DNA from: Allolobophora icterica
Lineage: Eukaryota; Annelida; Clitellata; Crassiclitellata; Lumbricidae
DNA length: 64,000 nucleotides
NCBI GenBank assembly: GCA_963556255.1
Contig: OY744604.1
Location: 21,686,566 to 21,750,565 of the forward strand
Direction of reading: 5' to 3'
The notes beneath the pieces were generated by a model. The model was given only the letters and a program-made list of their open reading frames with translations, did no database searches and was not told where the DNA came from. This document shows, piece by piece, positions 1 to 14,300 of this stretch. The position numbers and the translations under genes are program-made. Position 1 is the stretch's first letter. Each line of letters opens with the position of its first letter.

Positions 1-140
1 CATTAGAACATATTCTTAAGCTTAAAATATTTTACTTTGTAAATACACTATACTGAGAACACTACTTGACATAAACAGTGCAGTGACGTAGTAGTGCTGA
101 TTCCAAACAGCAAGTATTTTGTCTCATTAAGACCACGCTA

Positions 141-932
141 TTGTTGGCTGTAGGCGTAAGGCCAATTCGTTTCTCAGCAAAAAGAACCCCACTTCTTAGA
201 CACCAACTATTAATTTTCCTTGCCTTAAAATCATTGGCTCATTCTGTCTTTTGTTTCATTGTCACTTCTTTTAGTCAGCCAGTCATTTATTCTGTCATTT
301 ATACATTCATTCATCCATTCATTCAACCACCTAGCTTTAAGGATTTCTTGCCTCACGCTTATGACATTCACTCCCATTATACTAGAAATGCCTCTGCTTA
401 TCGTTCTGTTAAGATAAATTCTAATGCTCGTCTCCATACAATCAAGTCTAAGGGAACGCAGATATGGAGCTCAATTCCTACTGACATACGTATGTCAAAC
501 AATTTATTAATATTTAAAAAGAAATTACATACGCACCTTCTCTCTCCATTATAAGATTCATAAATGATTAAGTTTTCTTGCCGCGTTTAGTTAAGATGTT
601 GATTCAGATTTTTTTGTTCTTAGTTAAGTTATGTGCTTCTCTAATTAATTAGGATAGCCTACATATATCTGATGTAGGTTAATTTATGAGAAATGAGTTA
701 TTAGGCCTACCATCCAGCTGTACCCTTTGGATATGTCTTATGCAGGCCAGTACTATTTTTAGGTTAAATAAAAAGGTTTGGGTGCCCTAATCTAGCGGGA
801 TACACATCCCTTCTGGGTTTCCCTTTGCTGCCCTGGTTTATATTTTTTCTTTCGATGTTACTCGATGTATTGTATCATTGCTATGTTTTCTGTTTTTGGT
901 TGCAATAAAAATGATTTGAATTTGAATTTGAA
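141..932 (+). mobile_element. Non-LTR retrotransposon 3' fragment
   Basis: The frame at 141-554 ends in a stretch typical of the C-terminus of CR1/jockey-like LINE reverse transcriptases: HSHYTRNASAYRS, then IKSKGTQIWSSIPTDIR, then LLIFKKKLHTHLL. The untranslated tail that follows ends in tandem TTTGAAT units at about 912-932, the usual form of a LINE 3' end. The piece is 5' truncated. A short stretch of the same tail recurs near 53895-53970. Confidence 0.75.
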
Positions 933-934
933 TT

Positions 935-1415
935 CACAGAGCTTATGTAGCGTCCCTCCAAGATACCTACTCAGAGGTGCTCCCAGTCAACTCAGGCGAT
1001 AAAAAACAGTTTTCAGATCCTTGCAAAAAGTGTCTGCAGAGTCCCTAGTTAGAAGAGCACGCAGATCTGAAGAAAGGTTATTCCAGGTGGTCACCCCAAC
1101 CACTGAAGAGGCACGACGCTGCATCTTTGAAGTGCACGCAAAGGGAAGAACAACTTCACCTCGAGATACAGAACGAAGATTTCCGCGGCCAGTCAAACCT
1201 GAGGTCGGGGCAACATAACTCCCGCAAGTTGGTAGGGCGTTTCCTAACTGGCACCGCCAGATCCTGACCGAAATCATACATTCATTTCGCTGGGAAGCAG
1301 GCAGGTAATGGACACGTCACGCAGAGTGCATAATGCGAGACGTGCCAAATGTTAAAATAGCACCAGCAAGCCTAGCAGCTGCACGCAGCACGCGCTCAAA
1401 CTATCCAATGTTCCC
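935..1415 (-). mobile_element. L2-like LINE 3' fragment
   Basis: On the minus strand the frame 1277-987 carries the L2-type C-terminal block: a basic 'LRSVSRGEVVLPFA' segment, 'MQRRASSVVGVTTWNNL', then a terminal 'FCKDLKTVFYRL'. Upstream minus-strand sequence to about 1410 still resembles the preceding reverse transcriptase region. The tail abuts the TTTGAAT tail of the plus-strand LINE at 932. Confidence 0.75.
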
Positions 1416-2097
1416 CAAAAGGGAGGCCAGCAAAGATGGCACTGCAGTAGTAGTGCCATTCATTTATCCAGCCATTCATATTCACTCATTCGTTTCACAT
1501 TAAGGACAAATCAATTACAATTAAAAGTACATGACAAAGCGTAAAGAATTACAGTATAATTACAAATTACATTACAATTGACCCAAATCTGATATGGATC
1601 CGCAAACCCTATAAGTTCTACTAATATGTCTATGCTATCTCCTGAACTCTGGCCCTAATCCTATTTTCTTCAAGCCTCACAATCATTCCAACTAAACTGG
1701 TACAACACTCATCCACGATTCCAGTTCGCTAGAAGCTGAACGCGACCAACTGTGTTTCTTCCTCTTTGCGCTTGGCTTCAACGTGGCTGGGTTTTACCCT
1801 GTGCACGTCATTTTTAGGCTGGACTTTAAGCACTTTGCTTTGTGTTCCACCCTGATGAGTCACTTTGACCTCTGCGCGGTTGGCTGGCGTTCTAAGAATT
1901 CCGCCGGAAGCCACAGCTGCTGCTGTTATAAATAGTCTGTGGCCTATGAAATTACCTGAATTCACCTGCGTGCATTGCAGTCACACCTGAACGACACGTC
2001 AGCTCACCTGTAGCAAAGAAGTACCTTTGATAGCTCACACCTAGACTTGTCATTAACAGTGTTTGGAGCGCCATTCGAAAGACGAGTTGATATAGCC
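1416..2097. other. Region upstream of the SOD gene, no gene seen
   Basis: No convincing exon or element was found here. The stretch precedes the SOD start codon at 2098 and presumably holds its promoter and 5' UTR, but no clear TATA box was identified. Confidence 0.4.
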
Positions 2098-2158
2098 ATG
2101 GAGTCGACGTGCCAACGACGAACTTTGATCCTACCTCTGTTCTCCTTGTGCTTATTCT
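2098..2158 (+). CDS. SOD exon 1, signal peptide
   Basis: It encodes [20 protein letters not shown] and one base of the next codon, followed by the donor GTGAGT. Phase 1 matches exon 2. The hydrophobic core continues into exon 2. Confidence 0.75.
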
Positions 2159-3525
2159 GTGAGTATTCAGTATAGTTTTAAATAAATATATCGCAGCGGG
2201 CCGACTCTGTGTTATTGACGGCCATTCATAAGAGAAAGGTTATCTTTATTCAATGAGGTCATCTGATTGCTTTTCTCTCATTGTAGTTTAAACTATAAGT
2301 GCTTTCGGTAAACGAGCTTTTTCGGTCGCTCGACCCAGATTTGGGACTCTCTCCTTGTATCTTTTTCAAAATGATTATTCACCTCTGGCTGCCTCTCTGT
2401 CTTACGGACTGATCATTTTGACAATGACCTGATTACGACTTGGATTTGGTGCGCCATCGGTTGATGCCTTGTGCTTTAGACACCGGAGCGATAGAAGTTA
2501 CTAATTACGATTTCTTTTATCTGGCTACGGCTTAGTTGGGTGACCCATCAGTTGATACATTGTGCATGAGACACCGGCCCTATGGAAGTAGCCATTGATT
2601 ATTTATAATATACATTTAAAATGATATAGATTGTGTCCAACTGAGAAAACAAGCAAAACATAGAGCAACTGATGGAATCAAATGAACTGTACATTGATAA
2701 TCAGATTGACTTTGTCTGCTGTCAAGAGTGGACAAATTCAAATATTTTCTGCTACTATACGATTAAAATTTGAGACCGATTGACTGGCTGGCTACCTGAC
2801 TGGCTGGCTGGCTCGCTGGCTTATTGACTAACTAACTAACTAACCCAGCTGTATGTAGAGTACTATATTGCGGCTACCCGACTTCCATGTGTGGGCCTAC
2901 TTCTGTGACTTTGAAAGGAGGTCATAATCAACTTGCAATTTCATTGTAGGCCCTGGATACAGAACTAGGTTGAACGTTAAACTGCATACATGTAGACTTT
3001 ACACGAAAGCTGGATTTTGTATTTCTGTTCTAGTTGGCCTAATAATGATAACAGTATTGTGTGCATGTGAACATTAGCGTATGAAACCTGTTTTCCAGGT
3101 CAATTTAAAGTAAGCTGATCCATGAATGCCATTCACTCAGATCCTCTGAAATATCTGTCTTCAGAGACATTGTATAAAACAAATGGTACAGATTTGCATA
3201 CACACAGCTCGACCTGTGAAAAAGACTCTATCGCTGTTTGAATCGAGCAATCTTTGCAGGTCTTATGCTCGCACATTGACTAACACAGAGAAGTTTCGGC
3301 TATATTCAATTACATTACAAGCCCTACAACAAAATACGCCAAAGCATGGCATAGTATGGAAGCTAGGTGGGCTCTGTTAACGATCAGTATAACACATACA
3401 AATACACATTAAACTGGATTGGAATGGATCGGAATGGATTTTAGAAGATTGGATTAGATTGGATTTTGGTTAGATTTAAATTCATCAGATAAGAGTAAGA
3501 GTAGGGAAGATTAGATTCAAGTGAC

Positions 3526-3618
<93 letters not shown>

Positions 3619-3625
3619 GGCCCCT

Positions 3626-3656
<31 letters not shown>

Positions 3657-6600
3657 CTAAGTGGTAGGCCTACCTTCTATCGTGTCAGTGTCTAATAAAT
3701 CAACTGATGGCAAAATTATTAACTTACTCACTGACTGAGTGACTAATTTTTGATGAAGTAGTAATTTATTGCTTACTGTTTTTAACGTAGCCTATTTGTG
3801 CTTTAAGTTGAACGCTGTATAAAATGAATGTATTTAATGATGACGATGCGTCGGTGTGCATGAGAAACCACACCTGAGTCACGTGTGGGTAACGCGTTGC
3901 CTGACTAAGACGAATGATCAATTCGTCTGACTTCGTTCTTTGATCGCCAGTGTATAAACCCCAAGGCAAAATATTTTATAATGAGGACAAATAGTAATGA
4001 ATGCATAAGAAGGAAAACAAAAACGGAGCCAATCCTTCCCCAGGCCATGGTTCACACAAACATGTTGTTGTTGATTGCACTGCACCGTCTTACTAAGGGA
4101 GGCTTCGGTTCAAGGATATTGATTTTAGAAAGAAAACCAATATGAAGGACTTCGACCGATTCAATCAATAAGGTAATCAGTCAATCAGCAAGACATTCAG
4201 TCAGCCACAGTCAGTTCTTAGCAGTGATCACATCGTGACGCTGAATGCATCAATTCCTGACTGACTGCATCCACGACTGGCCCACTGACTCAATGAATGA
4301 CTGACAAGGCAATGCGTACTTATGTGTATTATAATAAAGGCGCTATAGAAATCAATGAATTAATATTACACCTCCTTTTATATTCCTGCTCAAGTTTCCA
4401 AATTACATTACAAACACTTGTTATTTTCAAAGATGTCATCACATGCTATTAACTACTATGAGATTCTAGCTGTACATTCTTTCACAGCCAATGTTTTTGA
4501 ATGGTATTTAAAAATATTCAGATGAATACATACACGAGCTACAATCAAAATGAAAATGTTAAAGTCAGGTATATCAGTAGTCAGCAAGTGAGTGAGAGGT
4601 AGGCATCGTGATGGCAAACCAACTACAGTCCTACACTGTCGAAAAATAGCTTGAAACGAGGACAGAAAGACGCCTTTCATTTGAGACTATACAGATGACT
4701 GTGTCTGAGGTTAGGACTGCTGCAGGTCAAGGGCCAACTGCATGTGACTAAGAGCCTGTTCGTTGATATTCAAAGAATAGGCCGCTTCGTGCAGAAGAAA
4801 CCATGGTGCGTGACGCCTAGCGCCTTCACTCGTGATCATAGTGAAACATGTATAACATGTGACGCATGTCTGACACAGCTATTACAGACATTCGCACACT
4901 ATACATACACGCATACATACATACATACATGCAGGTCACGCAACAAACAATGGAAAAGAAGCTCAATTTCTTTGGACTTATTGTGTAGGATGGAATTGGA
5001 CAATACCAGATTGATTCAACAGATCGTGTTCGAATGATCGCTGACACAGGGGTTATTATTATTATTCGTTTATTATCTCCACAAGCTGTCACACCGCAAC
5101 ATGGTACAAAGCACAAGTTTAAAATGATAGAATGAAGATTTGTTTGATTGCACCGTACTGAACTCTATGAATAAAATTAGTATCGAATGTCAGAGGTTAG
5201 AGGAAGATCAAATAGAGAATGGCTCGATGCTGTCAAAGATTGGTCAAAAATGGATGTTTAAAGGCAGAATATTGTGGAACTAGGTTGGAACGAGTGGAGA
5301 AAGGCAGTGAGACATGCGATCGACGCCAACGGGTGATGAATCCTTGGATGGAAAGAAGAAGAGGAGCAAGAGCAAGAAGAACAAGAAAAACATGCATATG
5401 TATGCAGTTATGCACCTACGCACATACTATGTACATAATTATGCATACTTGACGAACACATACGCCCTATAATATTCTTGGATATTGATATAATTATACA
5501 CATGCCTCATTGTTCTTCGCTACATAACAAACCGTCTTTAAAATTTCTGCTTTATTGATCTATATCGCGTGTGTGTATGGAAATCGTACACGACCAGGCC
5601 TTAGACATTTCGACATAATTATGGATGCAGTACAGCCAAGTGTATTACATCATAATTATATTATTCGTGCCAGCTGCTTATGCATATGCAGAGGTTTGAT
5701 GTTCATGCGGCTATCCTTAAGGCAATGCACCATAGTACTGGTATGCGATTATTACAACTAAGGCGCGTCTTGTTATATTCTGGAACGCCAAGACTTGGCT
5801 GCTGAAAGACATTCCTAGTTGGCCTTGGACTCGGATCTGCTGATTGTACGATATATCATGGTTTGTAGTAATAATTGCCTCCGGGCTTATGAGTCTTACT
5901 TCAAAGCTCACGTTCTTGTAATATTATGCCATATGATAATAACAATATTTGCAGTTAAGTTCCACATAGTCTAGGCCTATAGCTCACCAAGAATACCAAC
6001 AAGATATTATACATCTAAATGTCAATTTTCGAATGATCCCCATCACCAGATAAAGTGTCATTATGGAGATCAGCTTTCACCTCTGCTCTATATCAAATCA
6101 AATATGAAAGAGCCAAGCCATGTGTTTTGATCAGTTTTGGTGCCAGGTTAAAATCCAAGGATTCTGCTAAGCCAAGGTGGTATCACTTTGCTACGGTGGA
6201 AATCGTTGGCAGTGCAATGGTGATTCATGGAATTGTGCAAGGGCGAAACCAGGATAGGATAGTTTGAAAAGTTCGGTTTCAATCTTGAGCGGAAAGCTCC
6301 AGGAGATAGAGAGCAAGCAGAGAGTGATGAGATTGACAGGCGAGATAAGCTACTTATGATTTCTGATAATTATTTTGGCGCACAAATGTTTGAAATCCAG
6401 GAAAAGCTTGGCTTCAACGTGTGCACTTACCAGTGGCGTAGAAAGGTTCTTGGAGCCCTTGTGCAGAGCTTTGATGATGTACCCCTTGAACCCCCTTCGA
6501 TTTGAAACAAAAAAAAAACACCGTGCACAAAACGCTTGGCGCTTTTGCGATATTTCGCACCGTGAGAAATATGCAAATATCACAAATCGCACCACAATTA

Positions 6601-9600
6601 AATAATGATTAAATAATTACATTTTAATTATTTTCTCCGATTTATTTTTATAAAACATTTTTTATTTCTCCAGGCTAGCATAAGAAAATTGAACTAGAAA
6701 TTATTTATCTAAAAACATTGTTCCATCTGCTATGACTGCTAAAATATGAATTATCCACACTTAAATTCTGGCAAATTGTGAAACCGTTGGATTGGTTGAT
6801 AAAAATGACGAAACAATTAAACAAATTAGACAAGTGTTTATTCTACGGTAGTCTAAAAAGAAGAATTCGAAAATTCCGAAAAGTGAAAACGTTTGCGCGA
6901 CTTCTCTTGCGTAAAAATATCTCACCTTGTCACCTTGTGCTGTCAGCTCGTGGAGCTCTAGCGATCGTCCTGGTGAACACACTCCACCATCTCCTATTCG
7001 ATGACAAGTCTCTCAATTCCGCCAAATTCATGCCAGTTACATCTTGTATCTCATCCATCCATCTCCTCCTTGGGCGACCCAGTCTTCTCCTCCCCTCACC
7101 GCACGCCAGCATCATTTCCTTCTCCAGACCATCAGATCGCATAACATGTCCAAAGAACCTTAGCTTCATTCTTGTCGCAGTTTGTTTTAACGACTCTTCA
7201 TTCTCAACTCCAATCTCCTCTCGTATTGATTCGTTCGTTCTTTTCTCAGTCCAAGATATTCTCAGCATCTTCCTCCATATCCACATTTCACAAGCGTTAA
7301 CCTTATTTTCCATGTTCTTTGTCATTGTCCACGTCTCGCAACCGTACAGTACCGTAGGAAAGATTAGTGCTCTCACGAGCCTTTTTTTGGTTTCTATGCT
7401 CACATGTTTGTCTTTCCATATCTTTTCCAGTCCGGTCATTGCAGCTTTCCCTATAGCAATCCTTCGTTTTATTTCTGGATCACACTTTCCCTCCTTTCCA
7501 ACCAGTGATCCTAGGAATGTGAAGCTTTCTACCACCTCTATTTCCTCTCCGTCTATCTCAAAACTATCCCAATCTGCTGTTGTCATGACCTTTGTCTTCT
7601 TTATGTTGAAGTATAAACCAGCTTTTTCACTTTCTCTCCTGACCCTTCTTATCAGTTCTGCCAAATCCTCTTTTCTTTTTGCCATTAATGTTGTGTCATC
7701 CGCGTATCTAAGGTTATTCAGTGTCTTTCCAGCAATTTTTACTCCCTCAATTGCCCCCTCCAGTTCTGCCTTTCTCATTATTCTTTCAGCATATAGATTA
7801 AACAGGAATGGAGACAAGATGCATCCCTGCCTCACTCCTTTCTTGATTCTGAAATTGTCAGTGTCTCCGTATTCTGTTCTTATCACCGCTATCTGGTCTT
7901 CATATAAACCCTTTAGTAACATTATCAGGTGTTTCGGAATTCCCATTTCAAGCAGGGTTTTCCACATTAAATCATGGTTAATGCAGTCGAATGCCTTGCT
8001 ATAGTCAATGAAACAGATGTGAACCTCCTGTCCATACTCCCTTTGTCTCTCCATTATCCACCTCATGTTGGCTATATGGTCTCGAGTTCCACGAGATTTC
8101 CTAAACCCTGCCTGGTTCACCGGAAGTTCTCTTTCAATTGTGCCTTCCATTCTTTTGTGAATTATTTTCAGTAATATTTTACTAGTGTGTGATATCATTG
8201 CTATCGTCCTATAATTTTCACACTCCCTCGCATCTCCTTTCTTGAATATAGGTATAAAGATCGACTTCTTCCAGTCCTCCGGCCATTCTCCAGTTGCCCA
8301 TATTTGATTGCACAATTTTGTTATTGTTTTTATCATCGCATCATCCCCTGCTTTTATCAGTTCTATAGGTATCCCATCTTGACCGGGTGCCTTATTGTCC
8401 TTGAGTTGTCTGATTGCCCATTCTACCTCCGCTTCCATGACCTCCGGTTCCTTTTCATACTCTGTTACGTCAATTTGTTCTTTTTTGACTCGTTTGTCTT
8501 CCCTATACAACTCCTCCGTGTATTCTCTCCATCTATGCTTTATCCCTTCTTCATCGCAGATTACATTTCCATCTCCTGCCTTCATTGAGCCCATTCTAGG
8601 TGCAAATTTTCCCGTGATTGTCTTTACTTTTGAGAACATTTCCTTGGTTCGTCCCTTCCTTCCCTCGTCTTCCATTTCTCTGCATAATTCGTTTAGATGT
8701 ATTTCTTTATCTTTCCGTGCTTGTTTTTGGAAGGCACTGTTCAGTGCCCTTACCTTATCCTTTTCTCCTGCCTTCTTTGCAGCCTTCCTATCAACCGCCA
8801 TGCATATGGCTTCTCTCGATAGCCATGTCGTTGTTGTGATTTTCTTCTTCTTTGGAATGTGCTTATCTGCGACTTCGACTATTGTTTTCTTCATCCTCTC
8901 CCATAGGTTGTTCGAATCCTCTTCCTCTTCTATCTCATCTCTCTCTAGTACTTCAAACCGATTCTTTATTTCCATCCTGTATTCCAGTGTGATACCCTTG
9001 CAGTCGTATCTGATCAATCGATCTCCTTTCTTTATCTTTTTCAATTTCGTTCTCAGTGTTGCTACCAATAGCTCATGGTCAGTTCCACAGTCCGCTCCTG
9101 GCCTTGTTCTCACATCTCTTATTGTGCTTTTCCATCTTTTGTTTATCAGTATGTAGTCAATCTGGTTTCTATGCTTCCCATTCGGTGACGTCCATGTGTA
9201 CAGTCTTCTCTTAGGCTGTTCGAACCAAGTGTTCATAATTCCTAAGCCATTCCCTTTGCAAAACTCAACAAGTCTTTCTCCTGCTTCATTCTGTTCACCC
9301 AGGCCATGACTACCTAATGTGTCTCCATCGCCTCCGGTGCATTGACCCACCTTCGCATTGAAGTCACCTATGATCACTAGTACGTCGCCCTTCGGAGTTC
9401 TGTCCACTGTACTTTGCAGGCTGGTGTAAAAACCCTCGTGTTCCTCTACTAACGATATCGATGTTGGAGCATATACCTGTATAATGGTTATGTTGACCTT
9501 TCTTCCTCTGAATCTTACACTCAAAATTCTATCACTCACTGTATCATATCCCATTATCGCATTTGCGCTTGACTTGTCACACATGATTGCAACTCCATTT

Positions 9601-11230
9601 TTTCCTCTCTCTTTTTGTCCTGACATTATTATCCTGTATCCATTCCAACTGAAATGTCCTTGTCCCTTCCACCTTGTCTCACTTAATCCTAGGATTGCTA
9701 TGTCTAATTTCTTCATCTCTCCCTGTATCACGTCCAACTTATATATCAAAATATCTACCACCTATGAAGTGTCAAGCTTTCTCTCATGTTCGTTTTCTAT
9801 TGACAACATTGCCAAGTCGCTCAGCGCTCTTCTGACAGTGTATTTCGTAGATAGTTTTTGATTAGCTTCAATTTCGAAAATGATCGTTCACATGTAAGTG
9901 ACATGCAATTGTCAATTTAAATTACACAAAGTAGGCCTACTACAGTATTCCATACTGCGTAGTAGAAAATATCAACAAAACTATAAAATAATTTTAAGCA
10001 TGTCGCCGTCGGTCATGACATCAATATTTGTACGTCAGAAAAACTACTAATGTCCAAAGGCTGCATAGAGTAAAGAATTTTGTTATGGCACATAAACATT
10101 TTGTTATGTTTTGTTATGCTTACTAAATCTTGCACTTGGACATTCCAGCTTCAGATTCAGCCAATAAAACTATTGAGTAGAGTCATTCGAGTGTGTAGTA
10201 CTGTTGCTAACTTGCTATACATGTAGATTTACCTTTGGGCTAAAATGATTACTCGCTGTCAGGGGCCCTTCTGACCGCCGGGGGCCCTTGTGCATTGCAC
10301 AACCTGCACAATACATTACTACGCCACTGGCACCTACGAACTTTATAAGGAGCAAGATGCAATTTCATTCGTTTGATTGTGTTATATATTGGAACACGGA
10401 GAAGTTTGTTAAGACTTGTTATCTGGTTTATTTGTTAATTACAAAAACACGGGCTTCATTCCGTAGAAGAGCAATTAAGTCCGCTAACGCGATATCCTAC
10501 CATGTCAAGCGTACTATCTTCTGACTTGTTGTTCAAACCTCCAATCGGTTTGCTCAATGCTCACGCAATGCTCCAAACTTTTGGAATTTACTACCCCAAC
10601 TTTAGTTAACCCTTAGTTTTCCGTTATCTCATTCCGCAGACAAAGGAATACTCACCTTCTTAGAGTTAGCCACTTCCTTCAGTGGAATTCTTGTTATTTG
10701 TGCAATATACACTGTAATTGCAATTTGTAATCTGATATTTATAATAAAGCACCATCTCAAGAAGAAACTAATCATTGGTGCTCCCGACCCGAAGCAGTGA
10801 CATAATGCAGACTTCATGCGCTTGCGAAACCGTGGAGGGGACAAACTAATAATAACTATCAAGCATTTATGAAAATTTAACTCCAAGCAAGGCATTTAAA
10901 AGTACACGATGAAGATTTCTTATATGTCTGTTAACTGATGTGGTATCTGCTTTCTGTTTCCTGTTGTCTGGGTTACTAATGACATCTCTGTCTCTATCTC
11001 TCTGTCTCTCTGTCTCTGTCTGTCTCTGTCTCTGTCTCTGTCCCTCTGTCTCTCTGTCTCTGTCTCTCTGTCTCTGTCTGTCTCTGTCTCTATCTCTATC
11101 TATCTCTGTCTGTCTCTGTCTGTCTCTGTCTCTGTCTCTATCTCTATCTATCTATCTCCTTCTCTCTCTCTCTCTCTCGCTCTCTCCCCCTATCTCTCTC
11201 TCTATCTCTGTCTCTGTCTCTGTCTCTGTC

Positions 11231-11323
<93 letters not shown>

Positions 11324-14300
11324 GTACCTGTCCGTTCTGTTCAGTCGCTAATTTAATTTCGTTCTCAACTTATCAATTTATTCGTTCTCAATTTATCAAA
11401 TTGTTTATTCACCATTCAAAGAACTGATATTCCACATATTAACCTGATTATTATACGGCTTGGTTTTCGTGCGCCATAGGTTGATGCCTTGTCTATTAAA
11501 CACCGGCGCAATAAAATGTACTTATTTTAAATAAATACATTCAATCGACTTTCGTTTATCAATTCATTCATGTTGTTATTCATTCGTTGATTTGTAAGTT
11601 GTAATTAAAGCGATTATATTGGCCTACATTACATCGACAGATTGCTTTTATTTTCAGTTTTTGCTGTGTTAGTCCCAGCTCATGCTGATCACGGTGAAGA
11701 TTATTACGCAACGTGTATTATTCAACCGCTGGGCTTTCCCGGTCTCAACATATCTGGAACAATTAAACTCCATGAATCAGGAGTAAGTGCTTCGTTATGT
11801 AAACATATGTTTAATAATGATTAAGCATCTTAGCGATGGGTAGACAGGATATATTTATATTTTTATATTTCATCTGGATATAAATATTGTCCGTGCAGCA
11901 AGTACGCATAATGCTACAATTATAGAAAATGTAACGTTATTATTATTATTAAATCAGTTTTATATAGCGCCCCTTCAAGATTGCCTACTCAGGAGTACTC
12001 CCAGCCCAACCTCGGTCGAAAGACGCAGTTTTGAAGACAATAAGAAATAGGGTGAAATGACCAATCGGTATTTGACGGAGCTTGGTAGGGACCCCATTCC
12101 AGGTCATGGGGGCAGCCACAGAGAAGGCACGGTGCTGCCGTAACCATGGCTGTCTGCGCGAGTGGAACAATAAGTTCAGCTTGCCCAGCTGAGCGCAGAG
12201 AGCGACGGCAATGTTTGAAATTACTATGCATGAAGCAGGAGTCGGGTTTTCGAGGGTTCTCGGCATCTGGTCCAAGGCTATGTAGTTCGCTAACCAGATC
12301 AGCTAGTACTGTCAGTTCTTTGATGTCATTCAGATCTAAACTTGATACTACGCACCTTCATACTTACTACAGCAGTTCAACTACAGAACACATTCCTAAT
12401 ATGTATATAATTAATATTAATTATACTAATTTATTTTACTCTAATAAACCTTTTGTATAATTTTATTACGATATAATATAATTTTAATGTATTACTATTA
12501 ATAAATTACGGCACATCTGGTCGGCTCTGACAAAGATTATGTCGCAAACCATCGCCTGTTCTCTTGTCTCCTTTCGCCTTGAATACGTTAATTCTGCTTT
12601 GTGATCTTGAACTCAACAGGCTGCAACGCATCGAAAACTCGTTAGCTCACGCAGGCTGCGTGTTCCACTACGAACAAGCATTGACTACCTATTGAGTTCA
12701 GAATAACATCTAAATTGGCCTGTTTGACATACATAGCCCTATGTGCCAGCACATCTCCTGACCTTCAATCACTACTAACTCCTTCATCCTCCTCGTTGCT
12801 TGCGGTCATCAAGTAGCCCACGGGTCTTTTAGCTGAGCCACGATGCAGAACGGTCATGGACTCGGGTGCATTCCATGCTCTGCCCCCAAATGAATGGAAT
12901 CGACAGCCACTCTCTCTTCGTAGCTCAAATTCACTTACTCAAAACTAACTATTTCTCTTTGGCTTTCAAGCACTTGGATATCTAATTGCATCTTCTCCTG
13001 GCGACTGATTATCCGCGCCTCAGATTCACATTTCGGTGTGACCGTGCGCGCGTCACAAACTAAATTAATAATAATAATTAATACACCTGAGTATTGTTAC
13101 CCAACTATTTAGGGTACTTCGTTACTTCCACCAGTAAGGCCTGCGATTTGTGTAATGTGATTTCTTTGTGAATGTTACCAGGGTTCCCCACATATCACTA
13201 CGTTGATGGGTATCTTGTCTGGTTTTTCGAATGGAACTGAAGACAAACGAGGTTTTCATGTCCATACAGTTGGAGACCTTTCTAACAATTGTAATGCATC
13301 ATTGGGCCACTACAATCCGCTCAACAAAACCCATGGTGCACCGAATGATACCAACAGGTAGGTAGAGCACGCACACCTTGTTTGACTGATTCACTGACTG
13401 ATTACCTTATTCACGTCATCCTTATTAAGTTTGTATGGTGTAGTAAAACACAGCCAGGAAATGATTAGCTAAGGTTGAACACGATTGAACGGAATTGCCT
13501 TCAATCGTTTGCAAAATACAGGTAGGGTCGGATAACACATAATATGGTAAGATAAGCGTACATTAGGTAAGTTAAGGCTACGTAAGGTAAGTTATAACAA
13601 GTTATGGTAAGAAAGAATAATTTAAGGTGGGATGAGGTAAGATAAAATGATGTAAGTATGCCTAAGGTCAGGTGGGACAAGGAAGATAAGAAAGGGCATG
13701 CATCGTAAGGTCAGATGAGATAAGAAGAAAAATATTTGCCAGGCAAGGCAAGTTAATGAGAAAATAGGTTAGGGTAAAGTAAACAAGTAAAGACGAATCA
13801 TGGTAAGATGACGTAACATGTCGTTGTTACCAGTCTATAAGAATATGCAATTCGAGTTAAAGCTAGAGGTATCGAATTTCAGAATTTTTCGCGGGTTTTT
13901 TCAAAGTAGGGAGCAGTGTCGGTCTCGATTTTTCTAAATAGCGCGGGATCGGAGATCGTTAGGTTTACATTCCAAGTTCCTGTTGCGCATTGTAGAGTTT
14001 AGAACTATTCTAGTGTTGTCTAACTGTAATAAAACTACATGATAACAATTGTAACAAATGAAATTGTATTTTGCTGTTCTCTGGCCCAAGTCAATTCACT
14101 ATGCCACAACTTCCCTTTCGTGGTATGTTGTTAACGTACTGCACTCTGGTATAATAACATAGTAGAAGACATTGCAACTACTTATTCAATGTCGTTTATC
14201 AGCTAACAAAATTTTCAACAATGTTAAGATATGATCAGTGTACGAAAAATAGTATCCAGGAAGGAAAGTTAAATTTTTGTACTTTTTTCTGCGTATTCCA

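Noticed and set aside
6778..8004. 408-codon plus-strand frame
   Set aside because: It lies opposite the LINE coding frame and is a shadow of it; low-complexity Ser/Leu/Phe composition.
10978..11322. CRISPR-like or ordered array
   Set aside because: Simple TCTC/TCTG microsatellite without unique spacers.
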